From Myxococcales bacterium (GTDB lineage Bacteria; Myxococcota_A; Polyangia; Palsa-1104; SHYY01), in the NCBI GenBank assembly GCA_009692555.1, contig SHYY01000032.1:1-40087 (forward strand): DNA of 40,087 nucleotides. Direction: 5' to 3'. Made by a program: the position numbers and the translations under genes. This document shows, piece by piece, positions 32,105 to 40,087 of this stretch (the stretch's first letter is position 1; each line of letters begins with the position of its first letter). Below the pieces are notes generated by a model. That model did not search any database. It saw nothing but the letters and a program-made list of their open reading frames with translations, and was not told where the DNA came from.

Positions 32105-33574
32105 TCAGTTGATCGATTTGAACTTGAACTCGGTGCGACCCAGCTTGAACGAATCCCCGTCGACGAGGTCGCCCTCGCGGATCTTCTTGTCGTTCAGGAC
32201 GATCCCGTTGGTCGAGCCGAGATCGACGATTTTGTAGGTTTGCCCGTTGTAGCTGACTTCGCAGTGCTTGGAGGACATCCAGGTATCCTCGATCAGGATG
32301 TCCGAGTCGGGCGCAGTCCCGATCAGCGTCCGGCCACCCGCCTTGAGCTTGAAGGTCTGATCGGCGTACTTGCCGCTCACGCCGACGATCCAGCCGACGG
32401 TGGGCCCCTTGCCGGTGATCGCCCCGAGGTCGAGCGCCATGGTGCGCTGCGGGCCGCCGGGCGCCGGCGCCGGAGCGGCCATCGGGGCGGCCTGCTGGAT
32501 CTCCATCCCGTCGACCTTGTTCCGCGAGAGGAGCTTCACGATCAGGCCGATGCCGACCAGCAGCGCGATCCCGGAGAGAAGCCAGAACCACCACTTCTTC
32601 CAGAACGGCGTCGACGCCACGATGATCTCGTGGTTCTCGCAGATCTTGGTGATGTTGTTCGAGTAGACCGGCTTGCCGCCGGTGTCGTTCACGACCTGGA
32701 TGGTGTGCTCCTTGCCGTCGCCGTTGATCACCGACTGGAAGAGCACCACGTACTGCTTCTTCACCTCGTCGGCGACGTTGGCGAACTGGGCGGAGACTTC
32801 CTGCGAGGTCTTGCACTCGCGCGACGTCCCGTTCGACTGCTTGGCCAGCTCGTTCAGGTTGCGCAGCTTGGAGGCCTCGAAGGGCGCGTAGCCGATGGTG
32901 TCGATCACGATGTTGGCGAGCAGCGCCTTCTTGCCGAGCTCGGTGAAGGCGCGCTTCTCGCCACCCGAGACGTCGAGACCGTCGGAGAAGACGATGATCA
33001 TCTTGCGCGCGTTGTCGGGGACGGTCTTGGCGTTGAGGAGGTCGATCGCCGTGCGCACCGAGTCGAGCAGGTGCACTTCGCTGCCCTCGCTGTCGAGCGC
33101 CAGACCGGCGGAGGGCGCGCCGTCGATCTCCTCGGGCTTGGCGAGCTCGCTCAAGCGCTTGGTCTCCGAGGCGTAGGAGATGAGGCCGATCTTCGAGCCC
33201 TTCATGTCGGCCGCGGCCGACGCGATGGCGCGCACGCCACGCTTCTCGTCCTCGAGCGAATCGGCCATCGCGCCCGACACCTGGACGACGATGACGGCGT
33301 AGATCTGCTCCGCCATCTGATCGAACGGCTTGGCGTCGGCGGCCACGCCCTGCTCGTTGGAGTCGAAGATGAACTTGAACTCGTCGCGGGTCTTGCCGGT
33401 GACCACCCGGCCGTCGCCCTCGACGTAGGTCAGGTAGAGCTTGACCAGCGGGTAGGCGCTGACATCGGCGCGCTCGAGGTGGAGCCCGCCGACGCCGGCC
33501 GCCCGGGCAGGGGCGGGGACGAGGGCGAGGCAGGCAAAAAGGGAAAGAGTTGCGAGGGCTTTCGGTAGGCGCAT
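32105..33574 (-). CDS. VWA-like, transmembrane and FHA fusion protein
   Basis: The 489-residue protein has a signal peptide (about 1-26) and a von Willebrand factor A-like domain (about 85-285). A transmembrane segment (about 329-349) and a cytoplasmic FHA domain (about 395-489; MSSKHCEVSY, DLGSTNGIVLN) follow. The MIDAS site is degenerate: QVSGA at 98-102 replaces DxSxS, although FSDG (196-199) is kept. Metal-dependent ligand binding is therefore unlikely. QRTMALDLG just before the FHA domain parallels QRTVSMDLN in the next gene. It could couple a periplasmic signal to phospho-dependent assembly. Confidence 0.88.
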   Translation of the reverse strand: MRLPKALATLSLFACLALVPAPARAAGVGGLHLERADVSAYPLVKLYLTYVEGDGRVVTGKTRDEFKFIFDSNEQGVAADAKPFDQMAEQIYAVIVVQVSGAMADSLEDEKRGVRAIASAAADMKGSKIGLISYASETKRLSELAKPEEIDGAPSAGLALDSEGSEVHLLDSVRTAIDLLNAKTVPDNARKMIIVFSDGLDVSGGEKRAFTELGKKALLANIVIDTIGYAPFEASKLRNLNELAKQSNGTSRECKTSQEVSAQFANVADEVKKQYVVLFQSVINGDGKEHTIQVVNDTGGKPVYSNNITKICENHEIIVASTPFWKKWWFWLLSGIALLVGIGLIVKLLSRNKVDGMEIQQAAPMAAPAPAPGGPQRTMALDLGAITGKGPTVGWIVGVSGKYADQTFKLKAGGRTLIGTAPDSDILIEDTWMSSKHCEVSYNGQTYKIVDLGSTNGIVLNDKKIREGDLVDGDSFKLGRTEFKFKSIN

Positions 33575-33577
33575 GGG

Positions 33578-34345
33578 TCAGACCATCGACTTGAACTTGA
33601 AGTTCACTTTTCCGAGCTTCACGTTGTCGTTGTCGATCAGCTCGTGCGTGGTGACGCGCTTGTCGTTGACGAAGGTGCCGTTGGTCGAGCCGAGGTCGTT
33701 CAGCTTGAAGCCGGAGGGGCTGGCGACGAACTCGCAGTGGTGTCCCGAGATCGAAGGACAATCGACCATCACGACGTCGTTGTCGGACGAGGATCCGACC
33801 GAGACGCGCCCCTTGAGTTGGAACAGCTCGCCCATCTGCTTGCCCTCGAGCGGGATGAACCACCCGACGACGCCGTTGGCGATTCCGCCGCCCATCCCGC
33901 CGGCAGCGTTCAGGTCCATCGACACCGTGCGCTGCTTGCCGCCCGGCGACGGGGAGGGGGCTCCTCCTGGCGCGGCGGCCTTGCCCCAACCGCAGTAGGG
34001 GCACTCCTCCCAGCTGGCGTGCAGCTTCTGGCCACACCCCGGACACTTCTTCTTGCCTCCGAACAGTCCCATCTTTTTCGGTCTCGCGGCTTGGGGTGCG
34101 GGGGCTGTGGCGGGCGCCGCGGCTGCCTGGCCGCCGGCCTGATTGCCCACCACCGAAACCCCCTTCTGTTGCATCGCCTTGGCGTCCTGCCCGTAGCCCT
34201 TGAAGTCCGACCCGACGGCCGACACCTGCGCCTTGGCCCGCGAGACATCCCCCTTGATCGTCTGGGGGATCTGCTTGATCTGGAAGATCTTGCTCCGCAG
34301 CATGCGGAACGGGGCGAGGATCGGGTCGAGCAGCTTGTCGAGCAT
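33578..34345 (-). CDS. Zinc-ribbon/FHA protein
   Basis: The 255-residue protein has an amphipathic N-terminal stretch (1-60; LLDPILAPFRMLRSKIFQIK) that may touch membrane. An Ala/Pro linker follows, then a zinc ribbon with Cys101, Cys104, Cys115 and Cys118. A short segment with QRTVSMDL precedes an FHA domain (about 158-255; SISGHHCEF, NDLGSTNGTFVN). The GVVGWFIPLEGKQMGE strand resembles the corresponding strand of the VWA/FHA protein. It starts 18 bp after the preceding eCIS gene and is co-transcribed. FHA binding partners are unknown. Confidence 0.87.
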   Translation of the reverse strand: MLDKLLDPILAPFRMLRSKIFQIKQIPQTIKGDVSRAKAQVSAVGSDFKGYGQDAKAMQQKGVSVVGNQAGGQAAAAPATAPAPQAARPKKMGLFGGKKKCPGCGQKLHASWEECPYCGWGKAAAPGGAPSPSPGGKQRTVSMDLNAAGGMGGGIANGVVGWFIPLEGKQMGELFQLKGRVSVGSSSDNDVVMVDCPSISGHHCEFVASPSGFKLNDLGSTNGTFVNDKRVTTHELIDNDNVKLGKVNFKFKSMV

Positions 34346-34363
34346 CAGGCGGCTACTCTACCA

Positions 34364-35962
34364 CTACTTGGGCTGGTAGAACCAGTAGCGGAACATGTTG
34401 ATGTCGCGTCCCGCGGTGACCGCGGTCTGCTTGATCGTCACGGTGCTCTTGGTGATGTTGTCGGCGGAGATCACGTAGGGCCAGTTGCGCCAGCGATTGA
34501 CGCGATCGGTGCCCTTGTTGTCCGACACGCCGGCCGATTTGCCGTCGACGAAGAACTCGAGCTCGTAGTCGCCGTAGACGTAGTCGATGCGCCGCACGAC
34601 GGCGAGCTCCTTGCCGGCGGTGACGTTCTTGACCTTGAAGGTCGCGTAGCCGCCGACGTGCGCGCGGCCGACGTCTTCGAGCAGCGTGCCGTCGGGGTAC
34701 TTGAGCTTCTGGCGCGAGCGGTAGGAGTCCTTGGCGTCGATGACCTGGAGTTCGTGCGCCTCTTCGGAGTCCTTGTCCATCACGTTGATCTTGTCGATCA
34801 TCACCCACGGGACGCCGTTGACGGCGATCGCGTCGGGCAGGTCGAGCTGCGAGATGCCCTTCACCTGCTCCCATTCCTGGAAGGAGGGCAGCCCGTCGAC
34901 GTTGAGCGCCTGCTTCTTCGCCGGGGCGCCCGCGGGGGCCGGCGTATCGTCGACCACCGCCGGGCCACCGAAGGCCGCGGCGACGATCTCGGAGGCCTTC
35001 TGCTCGTAGGCGGCGAGGTTCTGCAGCGCATCGATGGTGAAGCGGCGCTCGCCAAGGAGGCCCTTCAGGATTTCGATGTGCTTGCGAAAATCGGCGAACT
35101 CCTTGCGCTGCGCGAGTCCCGGGTGGGCGACCTCGATCTCGACGGCGCACTCGTGCTGCATCTCGATGATCAGCGCCATCACGTCGAAGATGTTGCGGAG
35201 ATCGAGGATCTCGACGGCGTGCAGCCCCGAGGCGGTGATCGTCGCGGCGAGCGCGTCGTGGGCGGTGACGACCTTGCCGTCGCGCGCCATGTGAAGGAAC
35301 GACTTGCGCGTGGCGGCGAGCATCGCGGTGATCCGCTGGCGCATGATCGGGTCGAAGAACGATCCCGCGATCCCGGCGTGGGGGACGAAGCGGAGGTCGA
35401 TCTCGTTCGGGCGCGGATCGGCCGGATCGCGCGCATCGCGGATGCGGGTCGCCCCCTTTTCGAGGAGGATGCGGGCCAGCTCGATCTCCTGCTTCACGTC
35501 GGGCTGGGTCTGGGTGATCTCGACGCGCGCCCCCTCCATCACCCGGCGGTGCCCCTTGTACTCGAGGTTCTCCTTGTAGGCGATGAAGTCGGTCAGCTCC
35601 TCGGCGAAGCGGAGCACCACGTAGAGCACCGTCGGGAGCTTGTACTCCTCGGGGACGATGGTCTTGATCTGGGTCTCCCACAGGACGAGGTCGTGGCCCT
35701 CGCCGTCCATGCCGTAGCCGGCCTGGACCTCGAAGGAGAGATCGCCGCGCGCGCGCGCGATCACCTTGAGCTCGCCGGAGTAGCCCTGGACCACCCCCGG
35801 GGCATGGCAGAGCCGATTGTGCAGCTTTCGCTTCTCGAGGTGATAGCGCTCGGCGTCGTTCCAGTCGTGCTCGGTGGTCAGGAAGCCCTTGAAGAAGTTG
35901 ATCCGCTTGAAGGACTTGTTGACGACCGCGGTCGCCGGCTTCTCGTTTCGCTCAGTGGCCAT
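34364..35962 (-). CDS. eCIS-associated structural protein ('FFKG' N-terminal domain)
   Basis: The 532-residue protein begins with INFFKGFLTTEHDWNDAERY, close to a segment often seen in hypothetical proteins of eCIS clusters (FFxGqlLtaeDf). RLCHAPGVVQGYSGELKV follows it. The middle is helical with Glu/Arg stretches, and an Ala/Pro linker is at about 345-360. The C-terminal part is beta-rich (VPWVMIDKINV, YVYGDYELEFFVDGK). No signal or membrane segment is present. Position right after the tail protein genes suggests a baseplate or fibre-like component. I cannot assign an exact role. Confidence 0.7.
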   Translation of the reverse strand: MATERNEKPATAVVNKSFKRINFFKGFLTTEHDWNDAERYHLEKRKLHNRLCHAPGVVQGYSGELKVIARARGDLSFEVQAGYGMDGEGHDLVLWETQIKTIVPEEYKLPTVLYVVLRFAEELTDFIAYKENLEYKGHRRVMEGARVEITQTQPDVKQEIELARILLEKGATRIRDARDPADPRPNEIDLRFVPHAGIAGSFFDPIMRQRITAMLAATRKSFLHMARDGKVVTAHDALAATITASGLHAVEILDLRNIFDVMALIIEMQHECAVEIEVAHPGLAQRKEFADFRKHIEILKGLLGERRFTIDALQNLAAYEQKASEIVAAAFGGPAVVDDTPAPAGAPAKKQALNVDGLPSFQEWEQVKGISQLDLPDAIAVNGVPWVMIDKINVMDKDSEEAHELQVIDAKDSYRSRQKLKYPDGTLLEDVGRAHVGGYATFKVKNVTAGKELAVVRRIDYVYGDYELEFFVDGKSAGVSDNKGTDRVNRWRNWPYVISADNITKSTVTIKQTAVTAGRDINMFRYWFYQPK

Positions 35963-36006
35963 GGGCTGTTCTCTCCGCTTTCGTTACTGCTGTCTCACTT
36001 CGGCTC

Positions 36007-37200
36007 TTACTTCTTCGGCTTCGGCTTCTTCTTCTCGGGGTCGGGGTCGGCCTCGGGCTCCGGCCGGGCCTTGGTGACCTGCGTGGGCAGGCCTGCCTCG
36101 AGCGCCTCGTCGAGGGTGATCGCCCGCATCTCGCGCGCGCCGGAGTCGAAGCCCCCGGCGAGGTTGGTGCGAACCTCCTGGCCCTCGATCGGCGCGTTCT
36201 CTGCCTTCGGTGCCTTGAGGAGCGGCGGCTTGCCGCGCACCGGCGGCATGAACTCATCGACGTTCTCGGTGTGCGGCGCATCCGCCGGCCGCATCACCTT
36301 GGCGTTCGCGGCGGCCTCCTCGTCGGAGAACATCCCGCCCGCTGGCATCGGGACCAGCACCTCCTGCCCGATCCCGATGCCCGATCGCATGCCGATCTGG
36401 AAGAAGCCGCGCAGCTCCTTGGCCCGCTTCTCGGCGGCGAACCGGAGGTAGTAGGAGGTGTTGGCCGGCTTCTCCATCTGGATGATCTCGTGGAGGCGGA
36501 TCACCGACTCGATCGTGATGTCGTTGTAGGTGACCGGCATCTCGACGAGAAAGGTGTGGGCGATGTTGACCGGCGGCAGGATCACCGTGTCGACCCCGAT
36601 CCCCGACGTGACCCCGATCTGGAAGCCACGGAAAGGCCATGCGTTTTCGATGATCTCCGGCTCGTGGCCGGTGAACAGCGAGATGAAGAGCTTGAGCCCC
36701 TTCACCGTGCCGCGGATCTTGTACAGCTCGATCGCCTTCTTGATCAGCCGCCGCTTCTTCGCCTTCGGCCAGTCCTCCTCGAGAACCATCGCGGTCCAGT
36801 CGGCCAGCCACGGCACGAACTCGTCGGGCGACTCGTAGGGATCGAAGAAGGTGTGGATGACATCGAGCTGCTCCTCGATCTGGCCGAAGAGGTGCTGGGT
36901 GATCCACAAGAGGTCACGCAGGAAGTTTTTCCCGGTGACATCGGAGCGCTGGTAGATCGACGGGAGCCACTTGATGTAGCTCTCGCGCGAGACCGTGAGC
37001 GTGACCTTCTCGCCGACGTAGATCATCTGCCCGCGCATCGGACGCTGCTGGAGCACGGTGTTGCGCTCGTCGTAGCTCTCCTGGAACAGGATCGCGTCGA
37101 CCTTCAGGCCCACGTTCTCGACGAGCAGCTGCGCCTTGCGGAGCTGCAGCCCGACAATCTCGGGCATCCGGATCAGGGCCCGCTGCTGCCCCTGGATCAT
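36007..37200 (-). CDS. P2 gpI-like tail protein with N-terminal PASTA domain
   Basis: The 397-residue protein has a PASTA domain at about 12-75 (MPEIVGLQLRKAQLLVENVG, then QQRPMRG and VTLTVSRES). A phage tail protein I-like domain follows at about 78-230, starting YIKWLPSIYQRS and including LADWTAM and KGLKLFISLFTG. Such proteins form the baseplate wedge next to the baseplate J protein. The tail is Pro/Lys/Glu-rich and probably disordered. PASTA domains usually bind peptidoglycan or act as spacers in kinases and penicillin-binding proteins, so this fusion is unusual. Its ATG overlaps the stop of the upstream gene by one base (TAATG). Confidence 0.85.
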   Translation of the reverse strand: MIQGQQRALIRMPEIVGLQLRKAQLLVENVGLKVDAILFQESYDERNTVLQQRPMRGQMIYVGEKVTLTVSRESYIKWLPSIYQRSDVTGKNFLRDLLWITQHLFGQIEEQLDVIHTFFDPYESPDEFVPWLADWTAMVLEEDWPKAKKRRLIKKAIELYKIRGTVKGLKLFISLFTGHEPEIIENAWPFRGFQIGVTSGIGVDTVILPPVNIAHTFLVEMPVTYNDITIESVIRLHEIIQMEKPANTSYYLRFAAEKRAKELRGFFQIGMRSGIGIGQEVLVPMPAGGMFSDEEAAANAKVMRPADAPHTENVDEFMPPVRGKPPLLKAPKAENAPIEGQEVRTNLAGGFDSGAREMRAITLDEALEAGLPTQVTKARPEPEADPDPEKKKPKPKK

Positions 37201-40087
37201 TAAACGATCTCCTCCCGGACGCGCTCGACCACCGCGATGTTCACGAGGTGGATCAGCTGCTCGGGCTCGAGGCGCACGTTCTCGACGGCGATCCGGCGAT
37301 CCTCGTCGTAGATGGTGATCGAGTCGATCACCTCGACCCCGGGGATGTCCTCGACGAAGTGCGCCAGGTCGCTCTTGTACACCGCGCGGCCGAACGGCCA
37401 GCCCTTGCCGTCGCGCCCGCCCTGGAGCGGGTTCAGGTAGCGGCGCAGGCGATCCTCGATCTCGGCGCGAACGCGCTCGGTCTTGCCGACGGAGCGGCGG
37501 ATCAGGGTGACCTTGATCGAGATCTCGATGTAGGAGGGCTTGATCACCTCGAGCACCGTCGAGACCAGCCGCCGCTCGTCGATGAAGTTCTTGACGAAGC
37601 GGAGCAATTCCGGGGCGGGCTCTAGCTTCTTGGTGATGTCGGAGTGCTTCTCGTCCGCCTTCGGGACCACGACCAGCAGGACGTGGCCGTCGTGCCGGCC
37701 CGACGGGAGGCAGCGGGCGCGGGCGATCCCGGTCGAGGCGCGCAGGGCGAGGCCCTCGAAGTCCTCGGCGGTGACCGCGCGGTCGCGGCTCTTGATCTCC
37801 ATCGGGGCGCGAGTCTTCGCCTCCTCGACCGTCTCGGCATCGGCGCCACCGACGGCAGCGACGTGGTTGTTGACCTTGTCGATGTAGGCGATCGAGCGGG
37901 TGAGCGCGGTGAGCGATCCGGCGTTGACGTTGCCGCGCACACCGCCGCCGATCTGGTAGCGACGGCAGACGATGTTGTTGCGCCCCTCGTAGGGCATCAT
38001 CCCCTTCGACCCGTCGCCGAAGTGGATCTCGCCGGTGGTGGGGCTTCGCAGGTAGTGGCGCGAGCGCGACCCCGACTCGAAGAAGCTCTCCACCGACTTC
38101 CAGCGCACCCAGTAGCCGCCGCCGTCGTCGAGATCGGCGGCGCGTACGGCGCCCTCCCCGAGGTCGGCGGTCTCCTCGGTGTTCGGCAGATCGCGCTCGC
38201 GGACCTCGATCACCTCGCCTTCGAGGTAGGCGCCCTGGACGAAGCGGAAGGTCTGGATCGGCGTGCCGTCGGACGAGCCGATGATCTCGTTGCGGATCGT
38301 CACCACGTTCGCCGCGGCGACGGTGTTCTGCAGGACCCGCACGATCGCCGGGGGCTTGACGAAGCCGCCCATCTCGAGGCGCGCGCGGATCCAGAAGCGG
38401 TCCTCGGTGAACTTGAGCGAGCGGGTGTGCTCGTCCGGTCCCACGAAGTCGACGAAGCCCGAGCCGGTGAAGTTGCGCGTCTCGTCAGCGACGGCGAGCG
38501 GCGCCCAGTTCTTTTCGTCCCAGAACTCCCACACCACTTTCTGCTCGGACTCCCACGCCGCTGCGCGGTTCTTGTAGAAGACGCGCAGGTGGTCGGCGTT
38601 GGTGAAGTCCTGATCGCGCGGGCCAAGGTTCTCGGCCATCTGGAAGTAGAGCGAGACGGCGTCGTTCGGCAGCTTCTTGTCGAAGCCGAGGTAGAGCGCC
38701 GCGCCCTCGTCGGGGCTGACCGAGAAGGGCTGGAACGGGCGGTACTCCTGCTTGGCCTCGTCGGAGTGATCGCGGAAGCGGAAGTCGTTGTAGGAGATGA
38801 CGTGCTTCACGTACTGCAGGTCCGCCCGGTACTTGAAGGCGATCGACTTCAGGCCCGGCGGGTGGAGCGGGCGATCATCGCGCCACACCCACTTGTCGCC
38901 GTCGAGCATGTAGCTGCCGGCGGTCCCGAAGTCACCGAGCTCGATGCGCGCGCGGATCCAGTAGCTGGCCTCGCCGTTGACCTCGCCGGGCTTGATGTCG
39001 CGCGGGCACTTGAAGCTCACCACGCCGGAGCGGGTGAAGGCCTTGGTGTCGTCGTGGAAGTTCCACTCGTTGACCGCCTCCTGGGTCTTGAGCACGCCCT
39101 TCGAGGTGCTCTTGCCGAGGATGCGCCAGCGCTTCTCATCGAAGTATTCCCACGAGATCAGCAGATCCTCCGAAGCCGTGGGAGGCGGGATCACTGTGGG
39201 ATCCGAGATGGCGAACTCGATCCGCACCTCGGCGTCGGGCTGGGAGAGCAGTTCGCGCGAGGCGAGGTAGAAGCAGTGATCGATCTTCGGCTCGTTGCCG
39301 AACGGGAAGCAGTTCTTCCCGAGGTCGAGCGCGATGAAGATGCTGTTGTCGAGGTTGGCGAGCGCGAGATCGGGGGGCTGCCCCTCGCCGATGGTCTCGA
39401 TCACCGCGCTGATCGTGTCGACCTCGGTCTCCTGCGGGTTCTTCGGGACCTCGGCGAGGCGGCCGCGGATCCATGTGTCCTCGATACCGTGGACGGTGGT
39501 GGGCTGGATATCGGCGGGGCCGAAGAAGACGACCTCACCGCGCTCGACCTCGAACTCGGTCACGCGGAGCTCTCGCCAGCGACGGCCGTTCCAGTACTCC
39601 CACTCGAGCAGGCGCGCGAGATCGCGCCCGCCGGTCTCCGGCGCGTTGAGGCGCACGCGCAGGACGGTGGAGTCGTTCAGCGACGAGAAGCGCGCGTCGG
39701 ATAGGTAGAAGAAGCGATCGACGCGGTCGGCGCCGGCGAAGGCCTCGAAGCCCTCGGGGCGCGAGCCGTGGAGGAAGGGCGAGTTGTCGGCGTAGGTCTC
39801 GTCGAAGTAGGAGAAGCAGCGGTCGAGCTTCACGCCGGTGACGAGGAGGTCACGCTTGGTCTCGAAGACGACGGTGTCCTCGTCGGCGGCCTGCGGCGTC
39901 GCGACCTGCGTGCCCTCCTTGACGGTCTGACGCTCGGCCCCCTCGACGAGATCGAAGGTGAGCAGCGCCTGCGACGGCTGGGGCGCGCGCAGTCGCACGC
40001 CGATCAGGTCGAGGAAGGCGAGGTAGTTCTTCTCGGGGACGCGGTTGAGCCGGTAGAGGATGAGCTCGGTCATCCAGGCGGTCAGCT
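37200..40087 (-). CDS. Baseplate J-like protein of the contractile injection system (5' end missing)
   Basis: At least 961 residues are visible. The open frame continues past the window edge: the codons before ATG 40073 read LTAW, and LTAWMTELILYRLNRVPEKN matches the internal family segment around 'LLELFAWLTE-YRLNRVP'. So the true start lies outside. The middle holds several repeats with W-E(Y/F)(W/F)-x-x-(R/K)(R/N)W motifs. The C-terminal part has the baseplate J features GEIHFGDGSKGMMP, YQIGGGVRGNVNAGSLT and RDRAVTAEDFEGLAL. It is the Afp11/gp6-type wedge that joins spike and sheath. It is translationally coupled to the downstream tail gene. Confidence 0.9.
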   Translation of the reverse strand, partial: LTAWMTELILYRLNRVPEKNYLAFLDLIGVRLRAPQPSQALLTFDLVEGAERQTVKEGTQVATPQAADEDTVVFETKRDLLVTGVKLDRCFSYFDETYADNSPFLHGSRPEGFEAFAGADRVDRFFYLSDARFSSLNDSTVLRVRLNAPETGGRDLARLLEWEYWNGRRWRELRVTEFEVERGEVVFFGPADIQPTTVHGIEDTWIRGRLAEVPKNPQETEVDTISAVIETIGEGQPPDLALANLDNSIFIALDLGKNCFPFGNEPKIDHCFYLASRELLSQPDAEVRIEFAISDPTVIPPPTASEDLLISWEYFDEKRWRILGKSTSKGVLKTQEAVNEWNFHDDTKAFTRSGVVSFKCPRDIKPGEVNGEASYWIRARIELGDFGTAGSYMLDGDKWVWRDDRPLHPPGLKSIAFKYRADLQYVKHVISYNDFRFRDHSDEAKQEYRPFQPFSVSPDEGAALYLGFDKKLPNDAVSLYFQMAENLGPRDQDFTNADHLRVFYKNRAAAWESEQKVVWEFWDEKNWAPLAVADETRNFTGSGFVDFVGPDEHTRSLKFTEDRFWIRARLEMGGFVKPPAIVRVLQNTVAAANVVTIRNEIIGSSDGTPIQTFRFVQGAYLEGEVIEVRERDLPNTEETADLGEGAVRAADLDDGGGYWVRWKSVESFFESGSRSRHYLRSPTTGEIHFGDGSKGMMPYEGRNNIVCRRYQIGGGVRGNVNAGSLTALTRSIAYIDKVNNHVAAVGGADAETVEEAKTRAPMEIKSRDRAVTAEDFEGLALRASTGIARARCLPSGRHDGHVLLVVVPKADEKHSDITKKLEPAPELLRFVKNFIDERRLVSTVLEVIKPSYIEISIKVTLIRRSVGKTERVRAEIEDRLRRYLNPLQGGRDGKGWPFGRAVYKSDLAHFVEDIPGVEVIDSITIYDEDRRIAVENVRLEPEQLIHLVNIAVVERVREEIV

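Noticed and set aside
25062..40087. A type VI secretion system
   Set aside because: FHA, kinase and phosphatase genes resemble T6SS control, but no TssJLM, ClpV, TssK or Hcp/VgrG genes are seen; baseplate J/gpI-type genes, DUF4157 and an Afp15-like ATPase fit an eCIS better. Sheath genes outside the window could still change this.
25062..40087. A prophage
   Set aside because: Tail-like genes are present but no capsid, terminase, portal, integrase or lysis genes are seen; FHA and Ycf genes in the same operon speak against a phage.

Overview
The window is uniformly G+C-rich, with very high third-position G/C and long antisense shadow frames. It carries a gene mix typical of Myxococcota-like bacteria: lipoproteins with beta-sandwich or kelch modules, a PilZ protein of the myxobacterial type, a Pkn-type Ser/Thr kinase with a Pro/Gly-rich linker and C-terminal membrane anchor, a PP2C phosphatase and many FHA domains. 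I infer a myxobacterium or close relative. No rRNA, tRNA, CRISPR array or transposase was found.

Left part (1-15.5 kb) is mixed housekeeping and envelope content: a TPR membrane protein and a cysteine-rich lipoprotein, a DegT/DnrJ-type PLP aminotransferase, PlsC-like acyltransferase, an unknown protein, ProC, a DUF167 protein, a kelch lipoprotein, PssA and a PilZ protein (minus), a large membrane metallopeptidase/TPR protein, a patatin (minus), an unknown protein, a diacylglycerol-kinase-like lipid kinase, QueE (minus) and an unknown protein. Several intergenic repeats lie here. They include a 4 x 43-bp tandem hairpin array and members of a dispersed repeat family that also occurs at 21.9 kb.

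Middle part (15.6-24 kb) starts with a well-formed promoter and an operon of two paralogous lipoproteins, a Ser/Thr kinase and a small unknown protein. Then come a radical SAM protein (minus), a PP2C phosphatase (plus), a TPR protein, an unknown Pro/Ala-rich protein, a pentapeptide-repeat protein and a DUF4157 HELTH metalloprotease-like protein (all minus). DUF4157 proteins are frequent companions of extracellular contractile injection systems (eCIS).

Right part (24-40 kb) is the distal half of an eCIS locus. Eleven minus-strand genes are packed with gaps of -1 to 44 bp and run off the right edge. Read in transcription order they are: a baseplate J-like protein (5' end outside the window), a P2 gpI-like tail protein with an N-terminal PASTA domain, a 532-aa protein of the eCIS-associated 'FFKG' type, three FHA proteins (zinc-ribbon/FHA, VWA/TM/FHA, TM/zinc-ribbon/FHA), a long FHA/coiled-coil protein, a Ycf46-like AAA+ ATPase, a Ycf35-like DUF1257 protein, a DUF2997 protein and a tandem AAA+ ATPase resembling the Afp15 role. 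Sheath, tube and spike genes are not in view and should lie beyond 40087. A single plus-strand gene (24219-24968) with its own promoter faces the operon and is a candidate cargo or accessory.

The main hypothesis is a phospho-regulated eCIS. A transmembrane Ser/Thr kinase, a PP2C phosphatase and four FHA readers sit around one injection system, recalling PpkA/PppA/Fha control of type VI secretion. In addition, a module homologous to the plastid-conserved Ycf46/Ycf35 pair plus DUF2997 is embedded in the eCIS operon. Functions are assigned by reading motifs; no database search was run.
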